Below are positions 38,225 through 47,429 of a DNA stretch of 64,000 bases, one piece after another. The translations under genes were made by a program, and so were the position numbers. The notes under the pieces were generated by a model. The model had not been told where the DNA came from and ran no database searches. It was given only the letters and a program-made list of their open reading frames with translations. Origin of the DNA: Bradyrhizobium tropiciagri. GTDB lineage: Bacteria; Pseudomonadota; Alphaproteobacteria; Rhizobiales; Xanthobacteraceae. How positions within the stretch are numbered: position 1 is the stretch's first letter; every line of letters begins with the position of its first letter. The stretch is from positions 1 through 64,000 of the forward strand of contig NZ_LFLZ01000028.1 of assembly GCF_001189845.1 (NCBI RefSeq). Direction: 5' to 3'.

Positions 38225-38767
38225 TTACTTGACCGTCAGGTGCACGTCCGACGCCGGCCGCTCCGGGACCCATTCCAATGCAAACCGCTGGCCGGCAATG
38301 ATCTCATAGGTCGAGAGTTTCGATGCGACTGCATCGCGGAACCTGAGATAGGCGTCACGCTGCCGCCCGCCAGCGCGGGCCGCCGCCAGATTGAGCCATT
38401 TGTAGGCCAGCACAAAATCGGTCGGGACGCCGTGGCCCTTGTCATAGATCAGGCCGAGCTGGGCTTGCGCGAACGGATCGCCCTGCACGGCACCGCGATA
38501 GTAGAGGTCGGCGGCAGCGGCGTAGGCCTGCGGGACGCCGAAGCCGTGCTCATACATGAAGCCGAGCAAGCCGAGCGCTCTTGGGTTGCCGCGCTCGGCG
38601 GCGGGCGCGAGCTCCTGAGCCGCCCTGACATAGTCGCCGCGATGGAAGGCGGCTGCGCCCCGCGCGACGCCGTCGGCGCTCGCGACGGATGCGGTCATCG
38701 CCCAAAGCGCGACAGCAAGCGAGGCGCAGAGCGGCTTGCGCGATGTGAAAAGGCTGCGTGCGCTCAT
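38225..38767 (-). CDS. Secreted SEL1-repeat protein, end of gspD operon
   Basis: A 180-residue periplasmic protein with a signal peptide (hydrophobic LCASLAVALWAMTASVASA) and two SEL1/TPR-like repeats (ALGLLGFMYEHGFGVPQ and AQLGLIYDKGHGVPTD). SEL1 repeats mediate protein contacts. It begins seven bases after the gspD stop on the same strand, so it is expressed with the secretin. It could act as a periplasmic assembly or substrate factor for the T2SS; that is inference. The ATG at 38767 places the signal peptide correctly; a start at 38803 would overlap gspD. Confidence 0.8.
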   Translation of the reverse strand: MSARSLFTSRKPLCASLAVALWAMTASVASADGVARGAAAFHRGDYVRAAQELAPAAERGNPRALGLLGFMYEHGFGVPQAYAAAADLYYRGAVQGDPFAQAQLGLIYDKGHGVPTDFVLAYKWLNLAAARAGGRQRDAYLRFRDAVASKLSTYEIIAGQRFALEWVPERPASDVHLTVK

Positions 38768-38774
38768 GCCCGGC

Positions 38775-41149
38775 TCAGTGATAGCTGGTGGTGATCGGCG
38801 CATTGGTCGTTGTCGTGGCGATGCTGCCGCGCAATTTCGAGCGAAGCTCTTCGGCCACGGTCTGGGCGTCGGAACCGTTGCGGATGATCTGCGGGCGGAT
38901 GAAGATGATCAGCTCAGTGCGCTGGGTGCCGTTGCTCTGATGCCCGAAGGCATCGCCGAGGCCGGGAATCTGGTCAAGCACCGGAAGCGCGTTGCGGGCG
39001 CCGCTCTGCTGCTCGCTGATCAGGCCCGCCAGCAGCACGGTCTGGCCGTTGGCGACCGAAATCTGGCTCTTGACCCGCCGCTCGGACACTGTCGGCGTCA
39101 GGTTCACCGTGCTGCTCTGCGGAACGTTGCTGATCTCCTGCTCGATATCGAGCCGCACGGTGCCGTTGACGCTGACGCGCGGCGAGACCTTCAGGATGAT
39201 GCCGGTGTTGCGATAGTCGATGGTGTTGACCACCGTATTGCTCGTGGTCAGCACCGTCGCGCTGCCGGTCGATACCGGGACGACGTCGCCGACCTGCAGG
39301 GTCGCGACCTGGTTGTTGATCACGACCAGCGACGGATTGGAGAGCACCTTGACGCTGGTGACGGCATGCAGCGCATCCAGGATGAAGCTCGGCTGCGTCT
39401 CGGACCCGACCAGGAAGTTGAAGCCGGGGAAGGCCCGGTTGATGAAGGCGTTGGTGACCGAGCCGGCGACGGAGGCGACGCCGGTGGTCGCGTCCGTGGT
39501 GGTCGCGGGCGCGTGGTGGCCTGGGTGCCCGTGAACGAGCCCATGTTCGGCTTCAGGCCGAGGCTCCGGCTGGTGAGGTAGGTCTGCACGCCATAGGACA
39601 GGGTGTTGTTGAGCGTGACCTCGGCGATCGTCGCGTCGATCGCGACCTGGAGTTGCGGCTCGTCGATCTGCACCAGCGTCGCCTCGATGATGCGATAATT
39701 GGCCTGGTCGGCATAGATCAGCAGATTGTTGTTCACGACATCGGGCGTGATGCGCACGTCCTGCATGACGGGCTGGCCATTGCCGGAGCCCGACGCGCCG
39801 CGTCCGGCATCCAGGGCGGCATTGTTGCCCTGGCCTTGATTGTTGGGATTGTTCGCTTGCCCGCCCGTGCCAAATCCCTGGCCGAGGCCCTGGCCCGTCC
39901 CCGACGTGCCGCGGTTTGCGAAGCCGCTCATGCCCGAATTCGAGCCGCTGTTGTTGTTGAGCGAGAGACGATCGGCGACGCTTGAGGTCGACGAAGTGCC
40001 GGAGCCGGGCGCGAGCTGGCTGTCGGCGCTGTCGAGCAAATTGCCGGACGAGCCGCCGAGGAACATGTCGGTCAGCACCCGCGCGATCTGGCGCGCGTCG
40101 CCGTATTTGACGCGGTAGACATGGACCGAGGTGCGCGCGGTGTCGTTGCGGTCGAGGCGCTTGATCCAGGTCGCAGCCGTGTGCAGCATCTCCGGCTTCT
40201 TGGTCACCACCAGCACCGCATTGAGGCGCTGGATCGGCATGAACTTGATGACGTTCTGGCTGAGGCCGTTCTCGCCGGAATCGACGATCTTCTCCAGCTC
40301 GGCAATGACGGGCGCGGGCGACCCGCTCGAGATCGGGAAGATGCCGACGGACTGGCCGCGCATCCAGTCGACGTCGAAGCTGAGCACGGTGTCGACGGCG
40401 GTGCGGCGCTCGGCGCCGGTGCCCTGGATCAGAAGCAGATTGCGCGTCGTGTCGGCGCGGACCGAGCCGGCCCTTGTGGCGAAGCTGTCGGTCAGCTTCA
40501 GCAGGGTCTGGGCCGACACATATTGCAGGGGGACCACCGAGACGCCGAATCCGGCCTCGGGATTGGCTGCCGCGGCATCGACGCGACCGCCGCCGACGGC
40601 ATCGCCGAGCGGCGTCAGGCGATAGCCCGACGTATCCTTCAGCAACACGACGCCGCTCAGGCGGAGCGCGTTTTCGAGCACGAAGACCATGTCGGATTTC
40701 GGCACCGGGCGGACCGACACCAGGCTCACCGTGCCCTGCACCCGCGGGTCGATGGTGTAGCCGACATGCAGGATGTCGCCGAGCACGACCTTGGCGACGG
40801 TCGCCACCGGCGTGCTCTCGAAATTCAGGTCGAAGCCATTGCCGTTTGACGTCGGTTGCGGCCGCGCATCCGCGATGCCGGTCACTTCGCTTCCATCATA
40901 CATCGCCGCGCGGACGCTGCCGCTCTGGCCGCTGCCCGTCGCCGCCAGCGCGCTGACCGGCTGCGGCTGGCGCTGCGCCAGATCCAGCGAGCGCACCTTG
41001 TCCGTCACGTCGAGCTGGGACGCGTCGACGCTCTCGCCGACCGTCGCGGAATTGCAGGACGCCAGCAACCCCAACGACGTCAAGGCAAAAATGGCTGCGA
41101 GGCCGCCGCGGATCGTCGGGCAGCGGCCCACTGTGCCTACGCGTTGCAT
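38775..41149 (-). pseudogene. gspD: T2SS secretin GspD (lipoprotein type), frameshifted
   Basis: Forms the outer-membrane pore through which folded proteins leave. Two ORFs, 39320-41149 and 38775-39347, make one protein of about 790 residues. The break lies near 39510, where 'gccaccacgcgcccgcgacc' (minus strand) appears to lack one C. A lipobox LLASC follows a short hydrophobic segment, so this is probably a self-targeting liposecretin. Order: lipid anchor, N0-N3 domains (VTKKPEMLHTAATWIKRLD), a Gly/Asn/Ser-rich insert of about 100 residues, and a secretin core (VPVSTG, VNGQ-like ISVANGQTVLLAGLIS, DQIPGLGDAFG). It is divergent from gspE. Confidence 0.88.
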
Positions 41150-41476
41150 GAAGGCCCTTCGCTCTGACTAACTGAAATTTCGATTGCTTGCGACGATCGG
41201 TCCTACCCCGGGAGGACTCTTAGCGATCGAACATGACAGAAATAAATTGGTTACATGATTGTCGTTCGCGGCCTGCCCGTCGCATCGCACCAAAATCTGT
41301 GCAGCCGACGCCCCGTCGTCGTGTCCGCGAAGCCACGTCAAGGCTTCTTGAGCGAGGCGAACGATGCGGCTTCGCACAGCTGTCACACTTCGGATCGATA
41401 ACCGCAGAACCGCCGGGAGCCGAACGCGCGGACCTTGGCACGAGCTGATCCAGGATAGTGTGGCGGGATACAAGGA
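41150..41476. promoter_or_regulatory. Divergent promoter region between gspD and gspE
   Basis: A 327-base gap with no supported gene, which must hold promoters for both T2SS transcripts. It contains CTGTCAT (minus strand, near 41233-41239) and CTGTCAC (plus strand, 41380-41386). These are single matches to the seven-base Pho-box half site, without a good partner at 11-base spacing. Short ORFs here have no ribosome site. Confidence 0.45.
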
Positions 41477-43153
41477 ATGGCCAACGACCTGTCCGTTCGG
41501 TTCGTGGATTATCTCCGTCAGAACAATCACCTGACGCCGATCGACGGGGCGGCTGACCGGACCGGGCCGGGCGCCGATGTCAGGCAGCTGAAGCTGTGGG
41601 AGGTCACCAGTCTCTCGCCGACCGAATTCGCCGACGAGGCCGCGCGCTTCTTCGCGCTTGGCCGTCTGACGCTCCAGGATATGACCTCGGCCGAGCCGCT
41701 GGTCGGCTCGTTCTCGCCGCGCTTCCTGCGCGAGACCATGGTCTATCCGTGCCGGGCGGCCGATGGGACCGTTACCCTCGCCGTGGTCGATCCGACCGAC
41801 CAGGCGACGCTGCGGGCGGCACAGATTGTGCTGGGCGCCGGCATCAATGTGAAGGTGGCCTCATCTGAGGATGTCGCCATCGCGCTGAACAACGCCTCCA
41901 GCGCCGAGGAGGTCGAGGCCGCCGACACGACGGCGGCGCTGCCCCGGGAAGACGACATCGAGAGCCTGCGCGATCTGGCCAGCGGCGCCCCGGTGGTGCG
42001 CGCGGTCAACGATCTGATCGAGAAGGCGGTCGAGCTTCGCGCCAGCGACATCCATATCGAGCCGTTCTCGGCCGGCCTGATGGTCCGCCTACGCATCGAT
42101 GGCCTGCTGCGGCCGGTTGCGGCGCTGTCGGGCGTGCTGCCGCAGGCGGTGGTCTCCCGCATCAAGATCATCGCCAATCTCAACATCGCCGAGCGGCGCC
42201 TGCCGCAGGACGGTGCGGCACGGCTGCGGGCCGGACGGACCGACATCGATATCCGCGTCGCGATCATGCCGACGCAGCATGGCGAATCCGCCGTCATCCG
42301 CATCCTGCCCAAGGATCGCGGCCTGCTGGTGGTCGAGAAGCTCGGCTTCTCCGCGACCGACGAAGGCAAGCTGCGGCGGCTCTTGAAGCTGCCGCACGGC
42401 ATGGTCGTGATCACCGGGCCGACCGGCAGCGGTAAGACCACGACGCTGGCGACGATCCTGTCGATCCTCAATGAGCCGAGCCGCAAGATCCTGACCATCG
42501 AGGACCCGGTCGAATACGAGATTCCCGGCGTCAACCAGTCCCAGATCAAGCCGGCGATCGGCCTGACCTTCGCCACCGCGCTGCGCTCCTTTGTCCGCCA
42601 GGACCCTGATGTCATCATGGTCGGTGAAATCCGCGATTCCGAGACCGCGCATGTCGCGGTGCATGCCGCGCTGACCGGGCATCTGGTGCTGACGACGCTG
42701 CACACCGAGACCGCGGCGGCCGCGGTGCCGCGCCTGCTCGACCTCGGGGTCGAAGGCTATCTGCTGCGCTCGGTGTTGCGCGGCGTGATCGCGCAACGTC
42801 TGGTCCGGCAATTATGCGAGCGCTGCAAGACGGCGCGGCCGCTGGCCGCTGCCGATTTCACCGAGGATCCCCGGCTCGCCGCGCTTGGCTTCCGGGCCGA
42901 GGAGATCATCCAGGAGCCATGCGGCTGCGAGCGCTGCGGCGGCACCGGCTATCGCGGCCGTCTCGGCGTGTTCGAACTGCTCGAACTATCCAACGAACTG
43001 CGTGAACTGATCGGAGAGCGAACCGACGGGCTGAAGATCGATACGATGGCGATCCGGGCGGGCATGACCACGATGCTCGATGACGGGGTCGCCAAATGCC
43101 GCGCCGGATTGACCTCGCCCGCCGAGATCCTCCGCGTTGCCACGGTGCGGTGA
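41477..43153 (+). CDS. gspE: T2SS ATPase GspE
   Basis: The cytoplasmic hexameric ATPase that drives the type II secretion pseudopilus. The 558-residue protein has an N-terminal GspE N1/N2 region that should dock to GspL, Walker A GPTGSGKT at about 314-321, the Asp box and a Walker B region (DPDVIMVGEIRD). His-box HLVLTTLHTETA follows. A zinc-binding four-Cys part comes later (CERCKT and CGCERCGGTGYRG), with the usual C-terminal region. It starts at the ATG at 41477, with AAGGA very close upstream. It is the first gene of the plus-strand T2SS operon; gspF follows after four bases. Confidence 0.96.
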   Translation: MANDLSVRFVDYLRQNNHLTPIDGAADRTGPGADVRQLKLWEVTSLSPTEFADEAARFFALGRLTLQDMTSAEPLVGSFSPRFLRETMVYPCRAADGTVTLAVVDPTDQATLRAAQIVLGAGINVKVASSEDVAIALNNASSAEEVEAADTTAALPREDDIESLRDLASGAPVVRAVNDLIEKAVELRASDIHIEPFSAGLMVRLRIDGLLRPVAALSGVLPQAVVSRIKIIANLNIAERRLPQDGAARLRAGRTDIDIRVAIMPTQHGESAVIRILPKDRGLLVVEKLGFSATDEGKLRRLLKLPHGMVVITGPTGSGKTTTLATILSILNEPSRKILTIEDPVEYEIPGVNQSQIKPAIGLTFATALRSFVRQDPDVIMVGEIRDSETAHVAVHAALTGHLVLTTLHTETAAAAVPRLLDLGVEGYLLRSVLRGVIAQRLVRQLCERCKTARPLAAADFTEDPRLAALGFRAEEIIQEPCGCERCGGTGYRGRLGVFELLELSNELRELIGERTDGLKIDTMAIRAGMTTMLDDGVAKCRAGLTSPAEILRVATVR

Positions 43154-43157
43154 CGCC

Positions 43158-44369
43158 GTGCCGAATTATCGCTATCGCGCTTTGACCCAGGCCGGCGAGA
43201 TCGTGAACGGCACGATCTCGGCTCCGACCGCGGCCGAGGTGGCGCGGCGGATCGAATATCTCAAGCTGCTGCCGATCGAGACCACCGAGGACAAGCGCGC
43301 ATCCAGTGCCGCCGGCGGCCGCAGCCTGTTCGGCGGGCCGAGTGCCGCCGAGGTCACCACCTTCACGCGCGACCTCGCGTTGCTGCTCAAGGCCGGCGCG
43401 CGTCTCGACGATGCTCTGGAGCTTTTGTCCGGCGATGCCGATGTCGGCCGGATGCGCCCGGTGGTGGCCAAGATCCGCGCAGCCCTGCTCACCGGCGAGA
43501 GCTTTGCCGATGCGGTGGCGGATCATCCGACCCTGTTCCAGCCGATGTACATCGCGCTGGTCCGGGTCGGCGAAATCTCCGGCACGCTCGACTCCGTGCT
43601 GGAGATGCTCGGGACCGAGCGCGCGCGGTCCGAGCAGATGCGGCGCAAGCTGACCGACGCCATGCAGTATCCGGCCTTCGTGCTGGTCGCGGCATCCGGC
43701 GTGATGCTGTTCTTCCTGCTGTTCGTGCTGCCGCAATTCTCGACCGTGCTCGGCGATTTCGGCGGCAAGTCGGATACCGCGCTCGCCAGCTTCATCGCGC
43801 TGTCGGATTTCCTGCGCGCCAACGCCACGGCGGCAAGCCTGATCAGCGCGGCGACGATTGCGCTCGCATGGTGGCTGCTGCGGCAGGCGCGGGTGCGCGC
43901 CGCGCTGGTCAACGGCATTTCGCGGGTGCCGGGTATCAGCAGCGCCTTCCAGTTCTATCGCGCCAGCCTGTTCTGCCGCAATCTGGGCGTCCTGCTCGGC
44001 AGCGGCGTCAACCTCACGGCCGCATTGCGCATCCTCGTCGACATCATGGCGGTGACCGGGAGCGAGGCGAACTGGACCGCCGCCGCGGACCGCGTCCGTC
44101 ATGGCGGAAAATTATCCGAAGCACTCGCGGTGGCGGACAGCCTGCCGCCGATGGCGGTCCGCATGCTGCGACTCGGCGAAGAGACCGGGCAGCTGCCGGT
44201 ACTGGCCGGGCGGGTCGCGGAATTCTACGAAGCTAAATTGCAGCGCAGCCTGGACCGCGTCGTCGGCATCGTCGGTCCGCTGGCGATCATCACGATCAGC
44301 ACCGTGGTCGGCGGGCTGATCGTCTCGGTCATGACGGCGCTGCTCTCGGTCACGCAGCTAGTCGGTTAA
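43158..44369 (+). CDS. gspF: T2SS inner-membrane platform protein GspF
   Basis: The polytopic inner-membrane protein at the centre of the T2SS, which probably rotates to build the pseudopilus. The 403-residue protein starts VPNYRYRALTQAGE and has two T2SSF domains (FTRDLALLLKAGARLDDAL and FCRNLGVLLGSGVNLTAAL). It has three membrane helices, the last near the C-terminus (GPLAIITISTVVGGLIVSVM). The GTG at 43158, four bases after the gspE stop, is the natural start; a longer frame from 43137 overlaps gspE. Confidence 0.95.
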   Translation: MPNYRYRALTQAGEIVNGTISAPTAAEVARRIEYLKLLPIETTEDKRASSAAGGRSLFGGPSAAEVTTFTRDLALLLKAGARLDDALELLSGDADVGRMRPVVAKIRAALLTGESFADAVADHPTLFQPMYIALVRVGEISGTLDSVLEMLGTERARSEQMRRKLTDAMQYPAFVLVAASGVMLFFLLFVLPQFSTVLGDFGGKSDTALASFIALSDFLRANATAASLISAATIALAWWLLRQARVRAALVNGISRVPGISSAFQFYRASLFCRNLGVLLGSGVNLTAALRILVDIMAVTGSEANWTAAADRVRHGGKLSEALAVADSLPPMAVRMLRLGEETGQLPVLAGRVAEFYEAKLQRSLDRVVGIVGPLAIITISTVVGGLIVSVMTALLSVTQLVG

Positions 44370-44386
44370 AGCAGAGGTCATCGGTC

Positions 44387-44902
44387 ATGATATCGCGCAA
44401 CAGCATCATCGAAGCATTTTCCACGCGAGCGGGACGCGATCGCGCCCGATCGCAACAGCCAAGGCGTTCGGGCGAGGCGGGCTTCACCCTGGTCGAGATG
44501 CTGGTGGTGATTGCGATCATCGGCCTCATCATGGGGCTGATCGGGCCGCGCGTGCTCAACTATCTCAGCGAGTCCAAGATCAAGACCGCGCGCATTCAGC
44601 TGCAGAGCTTCTCGAGCGCGCTCGACCTGTTCTATCTCGACGCCGGGCGCTTCCCGTCCACGGCGGAGGGGCTCGCAGCGCTGGTTCGGCGCACGCCCGG
44701 GGTCGCGGCCTGGAACGGCCCGTATCTGAAGGGCGGCAACGTGCCGAACGATCCCTGGAATCACGCCTACATCTATCGCTCGCCCGGCGAGCACGGCCCT
44801 TATGACATCGTCTCCTACGGTTCTGACGGTCAGGAGGGCGGCAGCGGCACCTCGGCCGATATCTCGCTCGAGAAGACCACGGCCGCCAACACCGACCAAT
44901 AA
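44387..44902 (+). CDS. gspG: Major pseudopilin GspG
   Basis: The main subunit of the type II secretion pseudopilus. The 171-residue precursor has the prepilin site AG^FTLVEMLVV at residues 31-33, with Glu at mature position 5, a hydrophobic helix, and the GspG pattern GRFPSTAEGLAALV and GGNVPNDPWNHAYIYRSPGEHG. The calcium-site region GSDGQEGG is kept. The leader peptide is about 32 residues, far longer than the usual 5-10. It should be cut by the prepilin peptidase encoded at 49711-50202. Confidence 0.95.
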   Translation: MISRNSIIEAFSTRAGRDRARSQQPRRSGEAGFTLVEMLVVIAIIGLIMGLIGPRVLNYLSESKIKTARIQLQSFSSALDLFYLDAGRFPSTAEGLAALVRRTPGVAAWNGPYLKGGNVPNDPWNHAYIYRSPGEHGPYDIVSYGSDGQEGGSGTSADISLEKTTAANTDQ

Positions 44903-44908
44903 GGATGC

Positions 44909-45382
44909 ATGGCAAGCATGAATGAGGCGGCGCAGCGCGGTTTCACCCTGCTCGAGATGGTGTGCGTGCTCGCCATCATCGCGCTGCTGGCGGCCGTGCT
45001 GCTTCCGTTCATTCCGCACCAGACCTCGCGGTCGCGCCTGCAAGCCTATGCGCTGCAGACCGCGACGCTGCTGAAGGCCGATCGAAACGCCGCCATCGAG
45101 CGCAGCACCAGCGTCGCGACGCTGGTCGACGCGCCGAGCCGCGTGATCCATTCAGGGGCGTCGCGCATGACGGTGCGGATTCCCGATGACGTGCGGTTCG
45201 ATGCAGTGTTGCCGCAGAGCTGTGAGCGCCGCGCGGCGCTGTCGACCATCCGTTTCTTCGCCAATGGCGGTTCCTGCGGCGGCTCCATCGCGCTGACGCG
45301 GCTCGATGCTGGCTATGAGGTCCGCGTCAACTGGCTCACCGGAAGGGTTGAAATCGTTGCTCGCGACGTCGCCGCCAACTGA
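44909..45382 (+). CDS. gspH: Minor pseudopilin GspH
   Basis: A 157-residue minor pseudopilin with the processing site RG^FTLLEMVCV after residue 11 and a hydrophobic N-terminal helix. A GspH-type beta domain follows, ending with the conserved VNWLTGRVEI. Minor pseudopilins cap the pseudopilus tip and start its assembly. It begins six bases after gspG; an internal ATG at 44918 is also possible. It overlaps the start of gspI. Confidence 0.85.
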   Translation: MASMNEAAQRGFTLLEMVCVLAIIALLAAVLLPFIPHQTSRSRLQAYALQTATLLKADRNAAIERSTSVATLVDAPSRVIHSGASRMTVRIPDDVRFDAVLPQSCERRAALSTIRFFANGGSCGGSIALTRLDAGYEVRVNWLTGRVEIVARDVAAN

Positions 45383-45779
45383 CCGCGCTGATGCGGGGTT
45401 CACCATCATCGAAGTGCTGGTGGCGCTGGCGCTGGTGGCTGTCTCGATCGTTGCGATCGGCGCCGTCATGGGCGTCAAGACGCGCGGCGTCCGGGCCATG
45501 GAGCAGCACGTGGCGCTGATGCAGGCGGTGCGGACATTGATGACGGTCGGCATTCCGCCGCGCGCCGAGTTGCAGTCGGGCGCGACGACGGGACAGGCGG
45601 AGGGCTATCGCTGGACCATCGAGGTCAGCCCGCTCGGTGGCGACTGGAAAGTCCCTGATGGCAACGCGCCCTGGGCTCCGGAGCTGGTGCGGATTCGCGT
45701 CAAATCTCCTGGCGGTGCGCTGTCCGACATTCGCACCGTGCGCCTGATGCCGAGGTCTTCGGAAGGATCCGGGCAGTGA
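45357..45779 (+). CDS. gspI: Minor pseudopilin GspI
   Basis: A 140-residue minor pseudopilin with the site AG^FTIIEVLVALALVAV and the GspI-typical short mature domain (GYRWTIEVSPL, LVRIRVKSPGG). The start is uncertain: no ATG fits, and I favour a TTG at 45357 with GGAAGG about ten bases upstream; it overlaps gspH by 26 bases. A longer ORF from 45306 lies mostly in gspH. GspI nucleates the tip complex with GspJ and GspK. Confidence 0.85.
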   Translation: MLATSPPTDRADAGFTIIEVLVALALVAVSIVAIGAVMGVKTRGVRAMEQHVALMQAVRTLMTVGIPPRAELQSGATTGQAEGYRWTIEVSPLGGDWKVPDGNAPWAPELVRIRVKSPGGALSDIRTVRLMPRSSEGSGQ

Positions 45780-46471
45780 CAGCACGGCGAACCAATGAGT
45801 GCGGCTTCACGCTGGTCGAGATGATCGTCGCGCTGGCGCTGATGGGGTTGTTGCTGTCGGCACTTGCCGGCATCACGGGAGAATGGCTGCCGAGCTGGAA
45901 CAGGGGGCTCGACCGGATCCAGCGCAGTGAATTGATCGGGATCGCGCTGGAACGGATCGGCGCCGATCTCGCCGCGGCCGAGTTCGTTGCGGCCAACCGC
46001 GATACCCACAAGCCGCTGTTCGACGGATCGGAACTGTCGGTCACGTTCGTGCGGACCTCGGTGGGGCCGAATGCGGGGCCGGGGCTCGACGTGGTGCACC
46101 TCGGCGAGGTCCGGGAACGCGGCGAGTTCGTCACGGTTCGCTCGCAGGCGCGCTTCACCCCGCTCGCCGACGGAGTGTCGCTGTCGGAGCAGGTGCATCT
46201 CGGCAGCCCCGTGGTGCTGCTGCGTGCGCCCTATCGGCTGTCCTTCGCCTATGCCGGTGCAGACCGGGCCTGGAGGAGCGCGTGGAAGGATGCCGACCGG
46301 CTGCCGGCGATGATCCGGTTGACCGTACGTGACGCGGCGAGCCAGCGCGTCTTGTCGGTTTCGACCATTGCGCCGGTCCATGTCCAGATTCCGAGCGACT
46401 GCACCAAGCCGGACGGCAATTGCGGCGACAAGGGCAGCGCCAACGTTCCGACCGATCAGGGGAAGACGTGA
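45776..46471 (+). CDS. gspJ: Minor pseudopilin GspJ
   Basis: A 231-residue minor pseudopilin starting from a GTG that overlaps the gspI stop (GTGA). The site CG^FTLVEMIVALALMG lies after residue 10. A beta-rich domain follows (LIGIALERIGADLAAAEFV, WRSAWKDADRLPAMIRLTV), as in GspJ. It forms the GspI-J-K tip complex. The tail contains two cysteines close together (DCTKPDGNCG). It is coupled to gspK through a TGATG overlap. Confidence 0.88.
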   Translation: MTARRTNECGFTLVEMIVALALMGLLLSALAGITGEWLPSWNRGLDRIQRSELIGIALERIGADLAAAEFVAANRDTHKPLFDGSELSVTFVRTSVGPNAGPGLDVVHLGEVRERGEFVTVRSQARFTPLADGVSLSEQVHLGSPVVLLRAPYRLSFAYAGADRAWRSAWKDADRLPAMIRLTVRDAASQRVLSVSTIAPVHVQIPSDCTKPDGNCGDKGSANVPTDQGKT

Positions 46472-47429
46472 TGGGCGCGCCCGGCAATAGCGGCCGATCG
46501 CCGGCCGACCGCGGCTTCGTCATCGTTGCGGTGCTCTGGATCCTGCTGGCGCTGTCGTCGCTGGCGATCATCTTCTCGGCCTATCTTGCTGCATCGGCGC
46601 GAGCGCTGGCGGCGAGCGACGTGTCGTTGCAGACCGAGGCGCTGGTCTCGGCCGGGCTCGAGCTCACCGCCTATCAGCTGACGCTGACGGATGAGAAGAC
46701 GCGGCCGCAATACGGGGCGTTTCATTTCGGACTGGATGATGCCAGCGTCAATGTGAGCTTCACGTCGGAAGCCGGCCGCGTCGACCTGAATTACGCGTCG
46801 AAGGAGATGCTGATCGGCCTCTTCGTCGTGCTCGGCGCTCCGAAGGATGCCGCCAGCGAATATGCCGACCGGATCGTCGGCTGGCGGACCCGGCCTGCGC
46901 CGGGCAGCGAGAATGTCGAGGCGCGCGCTACAACGCGCTGGGCTATTCGCCGCGACAGGGGCTGTTCACCCATGTCAACGAGCTTGCGCTGGTCGCCGGC
47001 ATCCCCGAGGCCTTTGTCGATCGCGTGCTGCCATTCGTGACGGTGTTCAACGGCAGTCCGGATGTTGATCCGAAAATCGCCGCGCCGGAAGTCGTGCTGG
47101 CTATGGATAAGGTATCGGGCAAAGCACAGGACGGTTTCGGGGCGAGTGCTCCTGGATCGAATGTGCTCGGCTCGAATGCTCCCGGCTCGAATGCCGCGGC
47201 GCCGAACGGCCTCGCCGCGGGAGCGCAGGCTCCGAACCCGCAAAGTGCGGCCTCGACGGCGCAGAGCCCCTGCTACCGGATCGCGATCTCGATCCGGTTC
47301 CGCAACGGTCACCGCACCACGTCTGAAGCGGTGATCGCGCTCGGCGACAAAGCGGAGCCTTATCGTGTGTTGTCCTGGCAGAACGACCTTGAACCGAGAA
47401 GCCCGGTTCTGTTGCGCGGGAGAGGGTGA
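46471..47429 (+). pseudogene. gspK: Minor pseudopilin GspK, frameshifted
   Basis: The largest tip pseudopilin, which caps the pseudopilus. Two ORFs, 46471-47040 and 47025-47429, belong to one gene. The reading frame should change near 46920, where 'gtcgaggcgcgcgctacaac' lacks one base; after it the protein reads GARYNALGYSPRQGLF. The site RG^FVIVAVLWILLALSS lacks Glu5, as is normal for GspK. Motifs include DLNYASKEMLIGLFVVLG and VNELALVAGIPEAFVDRVLP. A Ser/Asn/Ala-rich stretch near the end is a species-specific insertion. The missing base may be a sequencing error. Confidence 0.83.

Noticed and set aside
41380..41386. Complete Pho box in front of gspE
   Set aside because: Only one half site matches; no partner at 11-base spacing scores well.
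41220..41441. A 73-codon minus-strand ORF between gspD and gspE
   Set aside because: No ribosome site, no motif, and it lies in the divergent promoter region.
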